64,000 nt of DNA from Przewalskia tangutica. Lineage: Eukaryota; Streptophyta; Magnoliopsida; Solanales; Solanaceae. The stretch is taken from NCBI GenBank assembly GCA_029844215.1, contig CM056728.1:62225789-62289788 (forward strand), given 5' to 3'. The notes below the pieces were generated by a model. It searched no databases. It was not told the origin of the DNA and worked only from the letters and a program-made list of their open reading frames with translations. Positions 49,016 through 62,147 of this stretch are shown here, piece by piece (the first letter of the stretch is position 1; each line of letters starts with the position of its first letter). A program made the position numbers and the translations under genes.

Positions 49016-50958
49016 TTCTTCCCTCCTTAGAAACATTCGTCCCCGAATGTTCTTAGTCGGTTGCCAAGATCTACAAACTCCGGCATAATCTCTATACTAT
49101 GCCTAACAGTCAAAACTGCACAAGACCAATGATGCCACACATGGCCACCTCATAACACACGTGAACATAATAATGGACCTTCCGTCCGTGGTCCCTTCTC
49201 ACAAAACTCGAAGGTTACAGTCTTCCCAAACACGGGATCCTTAGAGGTTCCTTTCTTTCCTTACTTGTCATACTTTCTCGTACTTTCAAACTCATCTAGT
49301 ACACGTACAAAATCTCAAATTTTGTTTCTGTTCCCCAATCCTTGGAGTTACTAACCAACTTGGCCATTATGCTACTTGAATTTCCGCTAAGGCTCTTCTC
49401 GGTCCTTAAGACCTAGTTCCGGTGGAACGCATCCACGAACTCGTACAACGATCAACTAGACTTGGGCCTAGCACCCTCGTGACCCTATCAAATAGCGGGA
49501 CCATTTCTAACTGACATCACCCCATTCCATACTATCGGCTGACCCGAAATGAGTCTATAACCCGACTCAGCGTCACACTTAACTTTTCATTCTTAGTCTG
49601 AAATAAATCTCTCTCTTATCTCAAGGTACTTCTCACCCTATCCTCCCATTCACTAGAGGTTTGACACATAAGCCAAAGTATTTCTACTGTACATCCTTCC
49701 CTATCGGTCTCACACTGTTATGGGGAAATTACTACTTGTGAACTCTACACAACTATAGTCTCAGTTCACTTATCATTCTTGTCAACATTCTTAACTTTTC
49801 ACTTTACTAATCAAAGTATCCCTACCTCTGGGGTACTATCACTTACAACTGCTAGCAATAAAGGGAAAACATATCCTCTAGGGCAAAAATCTGAATCCAA
49901 CAATGCACGCATGATTCAAAAGAATCGAAATATACATGTAACCCCGTGCGGTGTCGCCTACTGATCCTGTCCAGTAGTCACGTCATCTCTGCGGTTCGAA
50001 GGACCGCGGAACTATAAACTCCACTGACCTCCACGCGGTGGCTAACATCGAACACCGCCTCGGGAACGCGGTGTGGAGAAGGAATCAACCATCGGCCTCG
50101 TAGGTGAGCCACCTCACGGTGCTCTTTCTAAAAGGACATACCACCGAATATGGCCCGGACGGCCACAATAATAACAAACACCTGCGCCATAACGGTATTT
50201 CCCCGAATGATGCTTACCACATCTGATACATTGAGGAATAGGTGGCCTCGACCGAGAAAATCCTCTGCTCCTCTGAGAACCTCGACCTCTGGAGCTCGGA
50301 CCGGCTCCTAAATACCTTGTGGGGTCAAAACTCCCACCTGTGAGCTGCGGGGGTATGTACTGGGTATGCTGGGACGAATATCTCACTTGTTGCTGAGGCT
50401 GCTCGTCCAAAAACTCACCGAGATAACCAACCGGTCTAGCCCTCTTACGCTGATCTCCGCGTTGGCCCTCTACCCTCTGTACACCTGTCTGTACTGGCCG
50501 AATAACCTCCTGCTGATGAAATCAGTAGTTCGCTATCTTGGTCAATAACATAATGGCTTCCTTTATGACCCTAAAGTCTTCCCTGGCCGAGCTGGAGGCT
50601 CTGGTCTTTGGGGCCTCAAAACTGGCGAGAAGAACTTCGCCGATCGGCCTGACAACACGGTATACCCCGGGCATAAGCCCTATCAACTCTGAGTCCGACT
50701 AGTAGCTCTGCTACTCCTTTGCCCTTCAGGCGGTGTTGCCCTCGTGGAGGCATAACTGTAACACAACAATACGTCAGAGAGGAATTATCTTACTAACACA
50801 GCTCTATGGCACGATCTTAGAGTGAGAAGAATAGAAACCAACTCCTAAATGTCCTATAGCCTCCTGTTTATGGGTGTGGCGCGCAACACACCGATAATCA
50901 AGACTCTACTAGACACGGTCTGTAGACATTCTGAGGACGATCGCTCACGATACCACTC
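49016..50958 (-). mobile_element. Internal region 5 of array A
   Basis: 1.94 kb. The polypurine tract (49016-49028) is intact. The primer-binding site (50943-50955) is disturbed, reading TGGTATCGTGAGC on the minus strand, a form also seen in region 6. Confidence 0.88.
49916..50753 (-). pseudogene. gag remnant, internal region 5
   Basis: The start codon is at 50751-50753. The middle frame from 50410 to 50114 retains 'DEQPQQQVRYSSQ' and the knuckle up to H204, then shifts frame before the last Cys. Both the N-terminal third and the C-terminal tail are frameshifted. Confidence 0.8.
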
Positions 50959-53900
50959 TATCACGCCCCGAACCCCGGGCCCGTGACTGGTGCCCTACCT
51001 GGGCACCCTTCTACCTTAACAACTAAGTAAAACTGCGGAATCTAAATAACACTTTTTTTTTTTAAAACCAACATACGTCGATGCGGCGGCAAAGCGCCGC
51101 CTGATATATATAAACAAAAGACACTACTGCATACGTGAGTCTAATCCCACATATTAATCTGCACCTCTAAGAGTTATAGAATTATGACGGACAAGGCCCC
51201 GTACCATAATCGTACAAAAGCACATCTTGAAAGAACTTATACCAAAAAATAAACTCCGGCCGAAGGAGCTATCCAAAACTCGGCGAGGTCCTACACTGCC
51301 GATCACCAAATCACATACCTAAACTGCAGATGAATGCAGCCCGAAGGAGGTCGATCTGAAGAATGTACCAAGTATGTGAAACGATGAAATGCGTAATGAA
51401 ATCATAGCGATCTAAGCAAAGCAGAGACATGTATGATAGCCAACCTACAAGACACAACACATAAGCGATCCAACAAGTCGTGACGCGTGCCCTCAAGTCA
51501 TTTCTAAAATATAACCATGGGTCTCACGCCCATAATATCAATCATGCGTGGAATCCTTCCTCACCGTGAGCCATGATATAGTATAACACCAATAGGCATA
51601 CATGAACACCAAGTCCCACCTGTGTCCTAAAAACTGTACGGGCCCAGCAGGAAAAACGAGCAGGTGGTAAAGCAGGGGGTATAATATCTTGGGGGTTTAC
51701 CCCTCACTTATACTCTTACCCTGGAGAAGGTGGTAAAGCATCTTGGGGGTTTACCCCTCACTTATACTCTTACCCTATCTCAACCTACCATCAAACATAA
51801 CAAGCAGGGGGTATAATGTCTTGGGGGTTTACCCCTCACTTATACTCTTACCCTGGAAAAGGTGATAAAGCATCTTGGGGGTTTACCCCTCACTTATACT
51901 CTTACCCTATCTCAACCGGCCGTCAAACAAAACATAGGCACTACCATGTCTTCTATAAAAATCCGGGAATTTAACCCAAGTACTACAAATAGCTAAGCAT
52001 ACGTGGAATCCCACATCACCGATGCGTCGGTAACTTAACAAGACGGTACCCTCCAACCGAGAGTCGCGGCAACTTAATAAAACATAATCCTTGCACTCAA
52101 AGGCTATCGCCAGCGCACATAGGCAATTCTCAATTAATCAAGCCAAAGTACTTATCAAGGCACACATAGAATAAATTCTCATTTAACAAGCCAAAGTACT
52201 TATCAAGGCACAAATAGAATAATTCTCATTTAACAAGCCAAAGTACTTATCAAGGCACAAATAGAATAATTCTCATTTAACAAGCCAAAGTACTTATCGA
52301 GGCACAAATAGAATAATTCTCATTTAACAAGCCAAAGTACTACGTACGTGCATTCTTTTCAAAAGACTTCTTTTTTATGTAAAATCCCAAGATACTAACA
52401 CCCGTAGTATAAAGGTGTGTCTATTTTTCAAAGTAAGTTACTACACTTTTAGAAAACTCATTTCAAAGCTTGAAATCAAGTAACTTCAAATTTTCACAAT
52501 CTAGGCAACTTATGCCCAATAATCAAAATAGACAACTTTCTTATCCTTCCATAAAGCCGTTATAACCAACTTCCCATAAAGCCGTTATAACCCTTTATGG
52601 TTTTAGACAATTTCATTCTTTTTATAACCAAGAGACTTATACTATTAAAACCAAGTATCACATGCTTTATATATCAAGTTCTCAACTTTCAAAATACTAC
52701 AAGTCTCTTATATTTAAAAAACAAGTTTCTTCTACTTTTAAACCTCAAGCAACTCACACCTTTTAAAACAAGCTACTTCTCTTAAATCACGTCATTTCTC
52801 CCTTTTTAAAACAATTAAGCAAATCACTCCTTTGACTCCCCTAAAGTCATTATAATGACCCTTAGGTTTTGGAACTAAGGCACTAGCCAAAAGATTTGGA
52901 AACCACTTCCTTTTCCAGACTATGTACTTTAAGCAAAATACTTTCACTCTTAAGAATCCAAACTCCACTAAGGCAATGGATTATACAACTTACAATTTAA
53001 ACATCAAAGTACAATCAAGGAAGTACATAGAACAAATTCTATACTAGGCAATCCAAGTACAACCAAGGAATGGATCATTTAAGGAGTAGGACATACTTTC
53101 TTTATCTTAAGGAATCATGCTAGAAGAGGAGATAGTTCACATACCTTTTCGGCTAAATCCACAAGCTAAGCCGAATACGCCGTACGTAGAAGTGTCAACC
53201 TATAATGGTCACAACAAGACTATCAACTTCTAGTCTCTAACGTAGAATAATACTAAGTACGGTCTGCAATTCTACGGAAAATCGGGCAGCACTTCCTTTG
53301 TTTCTACTCAGTTTGCCACCTTTTTCAAGGCCGAATACAATAACCAACACGCCACATTTAAGGCTCAAAACAACAACCAAACAAAGGGGATTACACGCCT
53401 TACAATACGTGTAAAATTCCGCCCCACAATTCGTACCAAGTAGTTAATACTTCACTAGCCATTCTAGGCCAACAATAACACAACACAAGTCTTGTCCAAC
53501 CCTTTTTCAAATTCCAAGTTCTAAGGTATAACATGTTATATAGTTATAAAAAACTTCAACAACTACAATTTCCTTCTTTATACAACATGCGACGACTTAA
53601 ACGAATAATCAACTTGAATTGTAGTCTTAAGGCTAACATGCTAGTTTTCGGATTAGGGTTCCAATAGCCAATATAATTATCAAACTTCATACTAAACATC
53701 TCATGCTTGCTAATATCCATAGCTACCACAATAAGTAAATCTTAAATGCTAAAACGACAAAATTTATACCTTTATAAGCCCTTAAAATTTCCAAGATTCA
53801 AAGTCGCGCCTTAGCAATTCTTAGCTTCTTTCCTTATGTTCCAATCCGCTATTTGAAGCCCTTAGAAGTTCACCACCAACTTCTCTTCTATTTCCAATCA

Positions 53901-54634
53901 AAACCTAGAAAAGCAACTAGGTTTTCACCTTGCGACTAACACGAAAACTCTCTCTTTCCGGGATTTTTCTATTGAGATATCTTTACAACACTCTTAGGAA
54001 CCTTGGGTTAAAGTCTTGTGGCTAATGGATCAAAATCACAAAATTTTCTTGTGTGAGCAAGACCAAACCCGAGAGCTTCTTCTCTTGGCACTAAGTGTTC
54101 TAATTTTTCTAAGTGTAAATGAGCTAGTCTTGCACTAGTAGTAAGCTTATAAAACACAATGGAGGGCTTGTATTATCACAAATGTGAGGCTAGGATGAAT
54201 TTCACTTGGATTAAGCCTATGTGGACAAGTTGACAAGTCAACAATGTCATGCTTGCAAGACTTATCTTCCAAGATGGCCAATGACCATTTTACCCTCCCT
54301 CTAATTCGACCAAGACCATAAGTGGGGGTGCCACGTGTCGCCCTCACATTCGTCCATAAAATTCTGTAACCCTCGTGGGCCCCACAAAAATGTAAAATTC
54401 TTCGGGTGGGCCCCACGTGACCAAATCCGTAAAAATAAATTTCCATAATGTTAACAAGTTCCATATTCCTCAAATAATGCATTTTGAATCGATTCTCAAC
54501 AACGAACATTTTTCCTTACCGACGTTCGGAAGATTTTCCGTCGGAAAAACAATTCTTCCTTTCGTATCAATTTCCAAGTCTTGTTTCCTTTCGTACATTC
54601 TCTTTTACATGTCCTGGACTTACGGGGTGTAACA
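50959..54634 (-). mobile_element. LTR A6
   Basis: 3.68 kb, with the A1-type 3' end ('gaaccccgggcccgtgac'). Two full dimer repeats (51672-51930), with the variant 'ggaaaaggtgataaagc' in the second, shared with A7. Confidence 0.9.
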
Positions 54635-56574
54635 TTCTTCCCCCCTTAGAAACATTCGTCCCCGAATGTTCTTAGTCGGTTGCCAAGATCTACAAACTCC
54701 GGCATAATCTCTATACTATGCCTAACAGTCAAAACTGCACAAGACCAATGATGCCACACATGGCCACCTCATAACACACGTGAACATAATAATGGACCTT
54801 CCGTCCGTGGTCCCTTCTCACAAAACTCGAAGGTTACAGTCTTCCCAAACACGGGATCCTTAGAGGTTCCTTTCTTTCCTTACTTGTCATACTTTCTCGT
54901 ACTTTCAAACTCATCTAGTACACGTACAAAATCTCAAATTTTGTTTCTGTTCCCCAATCCTTGGAGTTACTAACCAACTTGGCCATTATGCTACTTGAAT
55001 TTCCGCTAAGGCTCTTCTCAGTCCTTAAGACCTAGTTCCGGTGGAACGCATCCACGAACTCTTACAACGATCAACTAGACTTGGGCCTAGCACCCTCGTG
55101 ACCCTATCACATAGCGGGACCATTTCTAACTGACATCACCCCATTCCATACTATCGGCTGACCCGAAATGAGTCTATAACCCGACTCAGCGTCACACTTA
55201 ACTTTTCATTCTTAGTCTGAAATAAATCTCTCTCTTATCTCAAGGTACTTCTCACCCTATCCTCCCATTCACTAGAGGTTTGACACATAAGCCAAAGTAT
55301 TTCTCAGACATCCTTCCCACTATCGGTCTCACGATTCACGGGGCAATTACTACTTGTGAACTCTACACAACTATAGTCTCGGTTCACTTATCATTCTTGT
55401 CAACATTCTTAACTTTTCACTTTACTAATCAAAGTATCCTACCTGCAGGGTACTATCACTTACAATCTAGCAATAAAGGGAAAACATATCCTCTAGGGCA
55501 AAAATCTGAATCAACAATGCACGCGCGTGATTCAAAAGAATCGAAATATACCAGTAACCGTGCGGTGTCGCCTCACGATCTGTCCGATGAGTCACGTCAT
55601 CTCGCGGTTGAAGGACCGCGAACTATAAACTCCACCACGACCTCCACCACGGTGGCTAACATCCAACACCTCGCTCGGGAACGCATTTGTGGAGGAAAGG
55701 GAATCAACCATCGGCCTCATAGGCTGAGCCACCTCACCGGTGCTCTTTCTAAAAGGACATACCCTCAGAATATGGCCCGGACGGCCACAATAATAACAAA
55801 CACCTGCGCCATAACGGTATTTCCCCGAATGATGCTTACCACATCTGATACATTGAGGAATAGGTGGCCTCGACCGAGAAAATCCTCTGCTCCTCTGAGA
55901 ACCTCGACCTCTGGAGCTCGGACCGGCTCCTAAATACCTTGTGGGGTCCAAACTCCCACCTGTGAGCTGCGGGGGCATGTACTGGGTATGCTGGGACGAA
56001 TATCTCACTTGTTGCTGAGGTTGCTCGTCCAAAAACTCACCGAGATAACCAACCGGTCTAACCCTCTTACGCTGATCTCCGCGTTGGCCCTCTACCCTCT
56101 GTACACTGCATGCATCGCCGAATAACCTCCTGTGATGAAATCAGTAACCGCTATCTTGGTCAATAACATAATGGCTTCCTTTATGACCCTAAAGTCTTCC
56201 TGGCCCGAAAGCTGGAGGCTCTGGTCTTTGGGGCCTCAAAACTGGCGTGAAGAACTCGTAGGCTGCGGCCTGACAACACGGTATACCACGGGCATAAGCC
56301 CTATCAACTCTCTGAGTCGACTAGTAGCTCCTACACTCCTTTGCCCTACGGCGCTGTTGCCCTCGCGGAGGCATAATCAGTAACAACAATACGTCGAGAG
56401 GAATTATCTTAATAACACATCTCTATGGCACGATCTTAGAGTGAGAAGAATAGAAACCAACTCCTAAATGTCCTATAGCCTCCTGTTTATGGGTGTGGCG
56501 CGCAACACACCGATAATCAAGACTTACTAGACACGGTGCGTAGACATTCCGAGGGATCGCTCACGATACCACTC
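54635..56574 (-). mobile_element. Internal region 6 of array A
   Basis: 1.94 kb. The polypurine tract is AAGGGGGGAAGAA (54635-54647), one base different from the others. Primer-binding site as in region 5 (about 56559-56571). Confidence 0.88.
55532..56374 (-). pseudogene. gag remnant, internal region 6
   Basis: The start codon is at 56372-56374. The frame 56032-55592 retains the basic tract and complete zinc knuckle; the N-terminal third and the tail are frameshifted. The long plus-strand frame across 55280-55933 is antisense to this gag and has no features of its own. Confidence 0.8.
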
Positions 56575-59500
56575 TATCACGCCCGAACCGGGCGTGGATC
56601 GTGCCCTACACGGGCACCTTCTACCTTAACAACTAAGTAAAGCTGCGAATTTAAATAACACTTTTTTTTTTTAAAACCAACATACGTGCGGCAAAGCGAC
56701 AAAGCGCCTGACAATATATATAAACAAAAGACACTACACTGCATACGCAGTCCAATCCATATTAATACTGAGACCTCAAGAGTTATCGAATTATGACGGA
56801 CAAGGCCCGCCGTACCATGCGTACAAAAGCACATCTTGAAAGAACTTATACCAAAAATAAACTCGGCGAAGGAGCTATCCAAAACTACGGCGGTCCTACA
56901 CTGCCGATCACCAAGCTGCGTACCTAAACTGCGGCGTGAATGCAGCCCGAAGGAGGTCGGTCACGAAGAATGTACCAAGTATGTGAAAGCGATGAAATGC
57001 GTAATGAAATCATAGCGATCTAAGCAAAGCAGGAGACATGTATGATAGCCAACCTACGATACAACACATAAGCGATCCACAAGTCGTGGACGCGTGCCTC
57101 AGTCATTTCTAAAATATAACCATGGGTCTCACGCCCGTAATATCAATCATGCGTGGAATCGCCGCCGGCTGTGGCAGCCATGATATAGTATAACACCAAT
57201 AGGCATACATGAACACCAAGTCCCACTGTGTCCTAAAAGCTGCAGACGGCGGGAAAAAGCGGCGGTGGTAAGCGGGGTATAATATCTTGGGGTTTACCTC
57301 ACTTATACTCTTCTTACCTGGAGAAGGTGGTAAAGCATCTTGGGGGTTTACCCCTCACTTATACTCTTACCCTATCTCAACCTACCATCAAACAAAACAA
57401 GCAGGGGGTATAATGTCTTGGGGGTTTACCCCTCACTTATACTCTTACCCTGGAAAAGGTGATAAAGCATCTTGGGGGTTTACCCCTCACTTATACTCTT
57501 ACCCTATCTCAACCGTGGCCAAACAAAACATAGGCACTACCGTATCTTACATAAAAATCCGAATTTAACCCAAGTACTACAAATAGCTAAGCATACGTGG
57601 AATCCCACATCACCGATGCGTCGTTAACTTACAACAAGACACCTCGGCCAACCGAGTCGCGCAACTTAATAAAACATAATCCTTGCACTCAAAGGCTATC
57701 GCCAGCGCACATAGGCAATTCTCAATTAATCAAGCCAAAATACTTATCAAGGCACACATAGAATAAATTCTCATTTAACAAGCCAAAGTACTTATCAAGG
57801 CACAAATAGAATAATTCTCATTTAACAAGCCAAAGTACTTATCAAGGCACAAATAGAATAATTCTCATTTAACAAGCCAAAGTACTTATCGAGGCACAAA
57901 TAGAATAATTCTCATTTAACAAGCCAAAGTACTACGTACGTGCATTCTTTTCAAAAGACTTCTTTTTTATGTAAAATCCCAAGATACTAACACCCGTAGT
58001 ATCAAGGTGTGTCTATTTTTCAAAGTAAGTTACTACACTTTTAGAAAACTCATTTCAAAGCTTGAAATCAAGTAACTTCAAATTTTCACAATCTAGGCAA
58101 CTTATGCCCAATAATCAAAATAGACAACTTTCTTATCCTTCCATAAAGCCGTTATAACCAACTTCCCATAAAGCGTTATAACCCTTTTATGGTTTTAGAC
58201 AATTTCATTCTTTTTATAACCAAGAGACTTATACTATTAAAACCAAGTATCACATGCTTTATATATCAAGTTCTCAACTTTCAAAATACTACAAGTCTCT
58301 TATATTTAGAAAACAAGTTTCTTCTACTTTTAAACCTCAAGCAACTCACACCTTTTAAAACAAGCTACTTCTCTTAAATCACGTCATTTCTCCTTTTTTA
58401 AAACAATTAAGCAAATCACTCCTTTGACTCCCCTAAAGTCATTATAATGACCCTTAGGTTTTGGAACTAAGGCACTAGCCAAAAGATTTGGAAACCACTT
58501 CCTTTTCCAGACTATGTACTTTAAGCAAAATACTTTCACTCTTAAGAATCCAAACTCCACTAAGGCAATGGATTATACAACTTACAATTTAAACATCAAA
58601 GTACAATCAAGGAAGTACATAGAACAAATTCTATACTAGGCAATCCAAGTACAACCAAGGAATGGATCATTTAAGGAGTAGGACATACTTTCTTTATCTT
58701 AAGGAATCATGCTAGAAGAGGAGATAGTTCACATACCTTTTCGGCTAAATCCACAAGCTAAGCCGAATACGCGTGCGTAGAAGTGTCAACCTATAATGGT
58801 CACAACAAGACTATCAACTTCTAGTCTCTAAAGTAGAATCATACTAAGTACACTGGCCTCTAATTCTACGGAAAATCGGGCGACTTCCTTTGTTTCTACT
58901 CGGTTTGCCACCTTTTTCAAGGCGAATACAATAACCACCACGCCACATTTAAGGCTCACAACACCAACCACACAAAGGGGATTACACGCCTTACAATACG
59001 TGTAAAATTCCGCCCCACAATTCGTACCAAGTAGTTAATACTTCACTAGCCATTCTCGGCCAACAATAACACAACACAAGTCTTTTCCAACCCTTTTTCA
59101 AATTCCAAGTTCTAAGGTCTAACATGTTATATAGTTATAAACAACTTCAACAACTACAATTTCCTTCTTTATACAACATGCGACGACTTAAACGAATAAT
59201 CAACTTGAATTGTAGTCTTAAGGCTAACATGCTAGTTTTCGGATTAGGATTCCAATAGCCAATATAATTATCAAACTTCATACTAAACATCTCATGCTTG
59301 CTAATATCCATAGCTACCACAATAAGTAAATCTTAAATGCTAAAACGACAAAATTTATACCTTTATAAGCCCTTAAAATTTCCAAGATTCAAAGTCGCGT
59401 CTTAGCAATTCTTAGCTCCTTTCCTTATGTTCCAATCCGCTATTTGAAGCCCTTAGAAGTTCACCACCAACTTCTCTTCCATTTCCAATCAAAACCTAGA

Positions 59501-60221
59501 AAAGCAACTAGGTTTTCACCTTGCGACTAACACGAAAACTCTCTCTTTCCGGGATTTTTCTATTGAGATATTCTTACAACACTCTTAGGAACCTTGGGTT
59601 AAAGTCTTGTGGCTAATGGATCAAAATCACAAAATTTTCTTGTGTGAGCAAGACCAAACCCGAGAGCTTCTTCTCTTGGCACTAAGTGTTCTAATTTTTC
59701 TAAGTGTAAATGAGCTAGTCTTGCACTAGTAGTAAGCTTATAAAACACAATGGAGGGCTTGTATTATCACAAATGTGAGGCTAGGATGAATTTCACTTGG
59801 ATTAAGCCTATGTGGACAAGTTGACAAGTCAACAATGTCATGCTTGCAAGACTTATCTTCCAATATGGTCAATGACCATTTTACCCTCCCTCTAATTCGA
59901 CCAAGACCATAAGTGGGGGTGCCACGTGTCGCCCTCTCATTCGTCCATAAAATTCCGTAACCTCGTGGGCCCACAAAATGTAAAATTCTTGGGTGGGCCC
60001 CGTGATAAATCCGTAAAAATAAATTTCCATAATGTTAACAAGTTCCATATTCCTCAAATAATGCATTTTGAGAATCCAATTCTCAACAACGAACATTTTT
60101 CCCTACCGACGTTCGGAAGATTTTCCGTCGGAAAAACAATTCTTCCTTTCGTATCAATTTCCAAGTCTTGTTTCCTTTCGTACATTCTCTTTTACATGTC
60201 CTGGACTTACGGGGTGTAACA
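56575..60221 (-). mobile_element. LTR A7, right edge of the array
   Basis: 3.65 kb, ending TGTTACACCCCG (minus strand) at 60221, followed not by an internal region but by the ATTAG duplication. Its 3' end is of the A5 type ('gaaccgggcgtggatcg'). On the minus strand this is the true 5' LTR of the array. Confidence 0.9.
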
Positions 60222-60226
60222 ATTAG
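60222..60226. other. Right target-site duplication of array A (ATTAG)
   Basis: Exact copy of 13819-13823. After it, sequence collinear with LTR C ('cactctcattt...cttaaggcacta') resumes. Confidence 0.9.
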
Positions 60227-62142
60227 CATGCACTCTCATTTCTTTTAACTTAAGGCACTATCGTATCATGAAAGATCCGGGAATTTAACTCAAAGTACTA
60301 CGTACTTCTATTCTTTTAAAATGACTCTTTTTCATATAAAACCCCAAGATACTAATAACCGTAGTATCAAGTCATATCTACTTTTCAAGACAAGTCACAA
60401 TACCTTTTAGAAATACATTTATAGGTTTCTAAACCAAGTGACCTTTACTGTAAAACTTTAAGCTATTGATGCCTTTAAATCAATATTTGCCTTTCTTTAT
60501 TCCAAGTCATTTATCCTTGTTTACATTACTATAATAAACCATTCTTTTAATCTTCCCATAAAGTTGTTATAACCAACTTCCCATAAAGCCGTTATACTAA
60601 CTTTATGCTTTAGAAACTAAGACCTCTTTAACCTTTAAAACAAGTGAGTTAATTCTCTAACTCAACCAAATTGGACATTCTCAAAACAAGTCAAGGATAT
60701 CAAATGAAACTAAATTCATTTAAATCTCGTACGTCTACCGTACTTATACATTGATAACTATTCATGCTCAAGAGATAAGAAAAGTTCTACATACCTCTTC
60801 GGTTCAATCCACTTGCTAAGTCCAATATGTCGTACGTAGTATGTCAACCTATAATGACCATAATACGTCTATCAACTTCTAGTTTCAAACGTAGAATATT
60901 CTAAGTGTAAAGTCACTTATTCTACGGAAAATCGGACAACACTTCCTTTGTTTCTACGTACTTTTTCACCTTTTTCAAGGCCCGAATTCAATAACCAAAC
61001 ATGCCACATTTAAGGCTCAACACATCAACCAATCAAATGGGATTACACACCTTACAGGACATGTAAAATTCTGCCCCACAATTAATACCAAGTAATTCAA
61101 TAACCAATGCCATTCTCGGCCATAATATACAACAATGCAAAGTCTTATCCAATTCCTTTTCAATCCAAGTTGTTTAGTCTAACATGTTATATAGCCGCAA
61201 TCGATTATAATAACTACAATCTTCTATTAGATAACATGCGACGATTATAACTATCGACCAAATTGTATTTCAATTTCAATGGCTAACAAAGTCATTTTCG
61301 GATATTTAGGCTTCCAATATCTATAACACTTATAAATCTCCAATACATATATCTCATGCTTGTTAAAATGTATAACTACAACAACATGAAATCTTATAAC
61401 ACTAAGAGAACAAGATTGTTACCTTGACAAGCCTTAATCCAACTCCAAGATTCAAAGTCGCTCCTTAGCAACTTAGCTCATTTCCTTCACGCTCCAATCC
61501 GCTATTTGAAGCCTTTAGAAGTTCACAAACAACTTTCCTTCAATTTCCACACAAAACTATGAAAACGACTTAGGTTTTCACCTTGCGACTAATGTAAAAA
61601 TGTAGTTTTTCCGGTATCTTTCTATTGAGATAACCTTACAATTCCCTTAGGAACCTTGGTTTAAAGTATTGGGATTATTGAACCACAAACAAAAATTTTT
61701 GTCTTTCAAAGAGAGCCTAACCCGAGAGCTCAAGAACAAGAACAAGATTTTTCTTGAAATTTTTTCTAAGTGTTGAGCTAGTCTTGCTATTTAGGATGAT
61801 TATATAATGCAATGGAGGGTCTAGATTAGAACATTTGTGTGGCTTGGATGAATTTCGTTTAAAAAGATCTAGTCAAGTGGCTCATTGACTTAGGCAATTA
61901 TGTCAAGCTCTAGCTTGCAAGACTTGATCATCTAAGATTTGGTCAAATGACCTCTTTTCCCTTGGTCCATTTCGACCAAGACCATACTAGGGGGGGTGAA
62001 ACGTGTCACCCTCCCATTCGTCGTAATATTTCGTTTCCCGACATTTCTATAATTCCGATAAATTCTACAAGTCTCAAATCTTAACGTCCTGATTTCATAT
62101 GTACGTTCTTATATACATATCCTGAGATTACGGGGTGTAACA
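60227..62142 (-). mobile_element. Solo LTR G, right part
   Basis: The minus-strand 5' portion of LTR G, collinear with LTR C from about 2015 to 3859 and ending TGTTACACCCCG at 62142. It keeps the 'ttgcgacta...ccggtatctttctattgag' leader block near 61580-61635, shared with A. It has no internal repeats comparable to the 47-bp units of A. Confidence 0.87.
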
Positions 62143-62147
62143 AAAAC
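62143..62147. other. Right target-site duplication of LTR G (AAAAC)
   Basis: Exact copy of 12888-12892, adjacent to the LTR terminus. Confidence 0.8.

Larger units (their letters stand above)
13824..60221 (-). mobile_element. Tandem array of element A: seven LTRs, six internal regions
   Basis: LTRs start at 13824, 19438, 25016, 30544, 45445, 50959 and 56575; the fourth is split by element B and resumes near 39834. Each LTR begins TGTTACACCCCG on the minus strand and ends CGGGGCGTGATA or a variant, a 12-bp imperfect terminal inverted repeat. Every internal region runs from a primer-binding site through a gag remnant to a polypurine tract, and each LTR is shared by the two neighbouring units. 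Only the two outer ends carry target duplication (ATTAG). This is the pattern expected when one inserted element expands by unequal LTR-LTR exchange. No reverse transcriptase, integrase or protease frame is present in any unit, so the element is non-autonomous. Confidence 0.92.

Noticed and set aside
55280..55933. 217-codon plus-strand open frame
   Set aside because: Antisense to the gag remnant of internal region 6; equivalent frames in other copies are not conserved.
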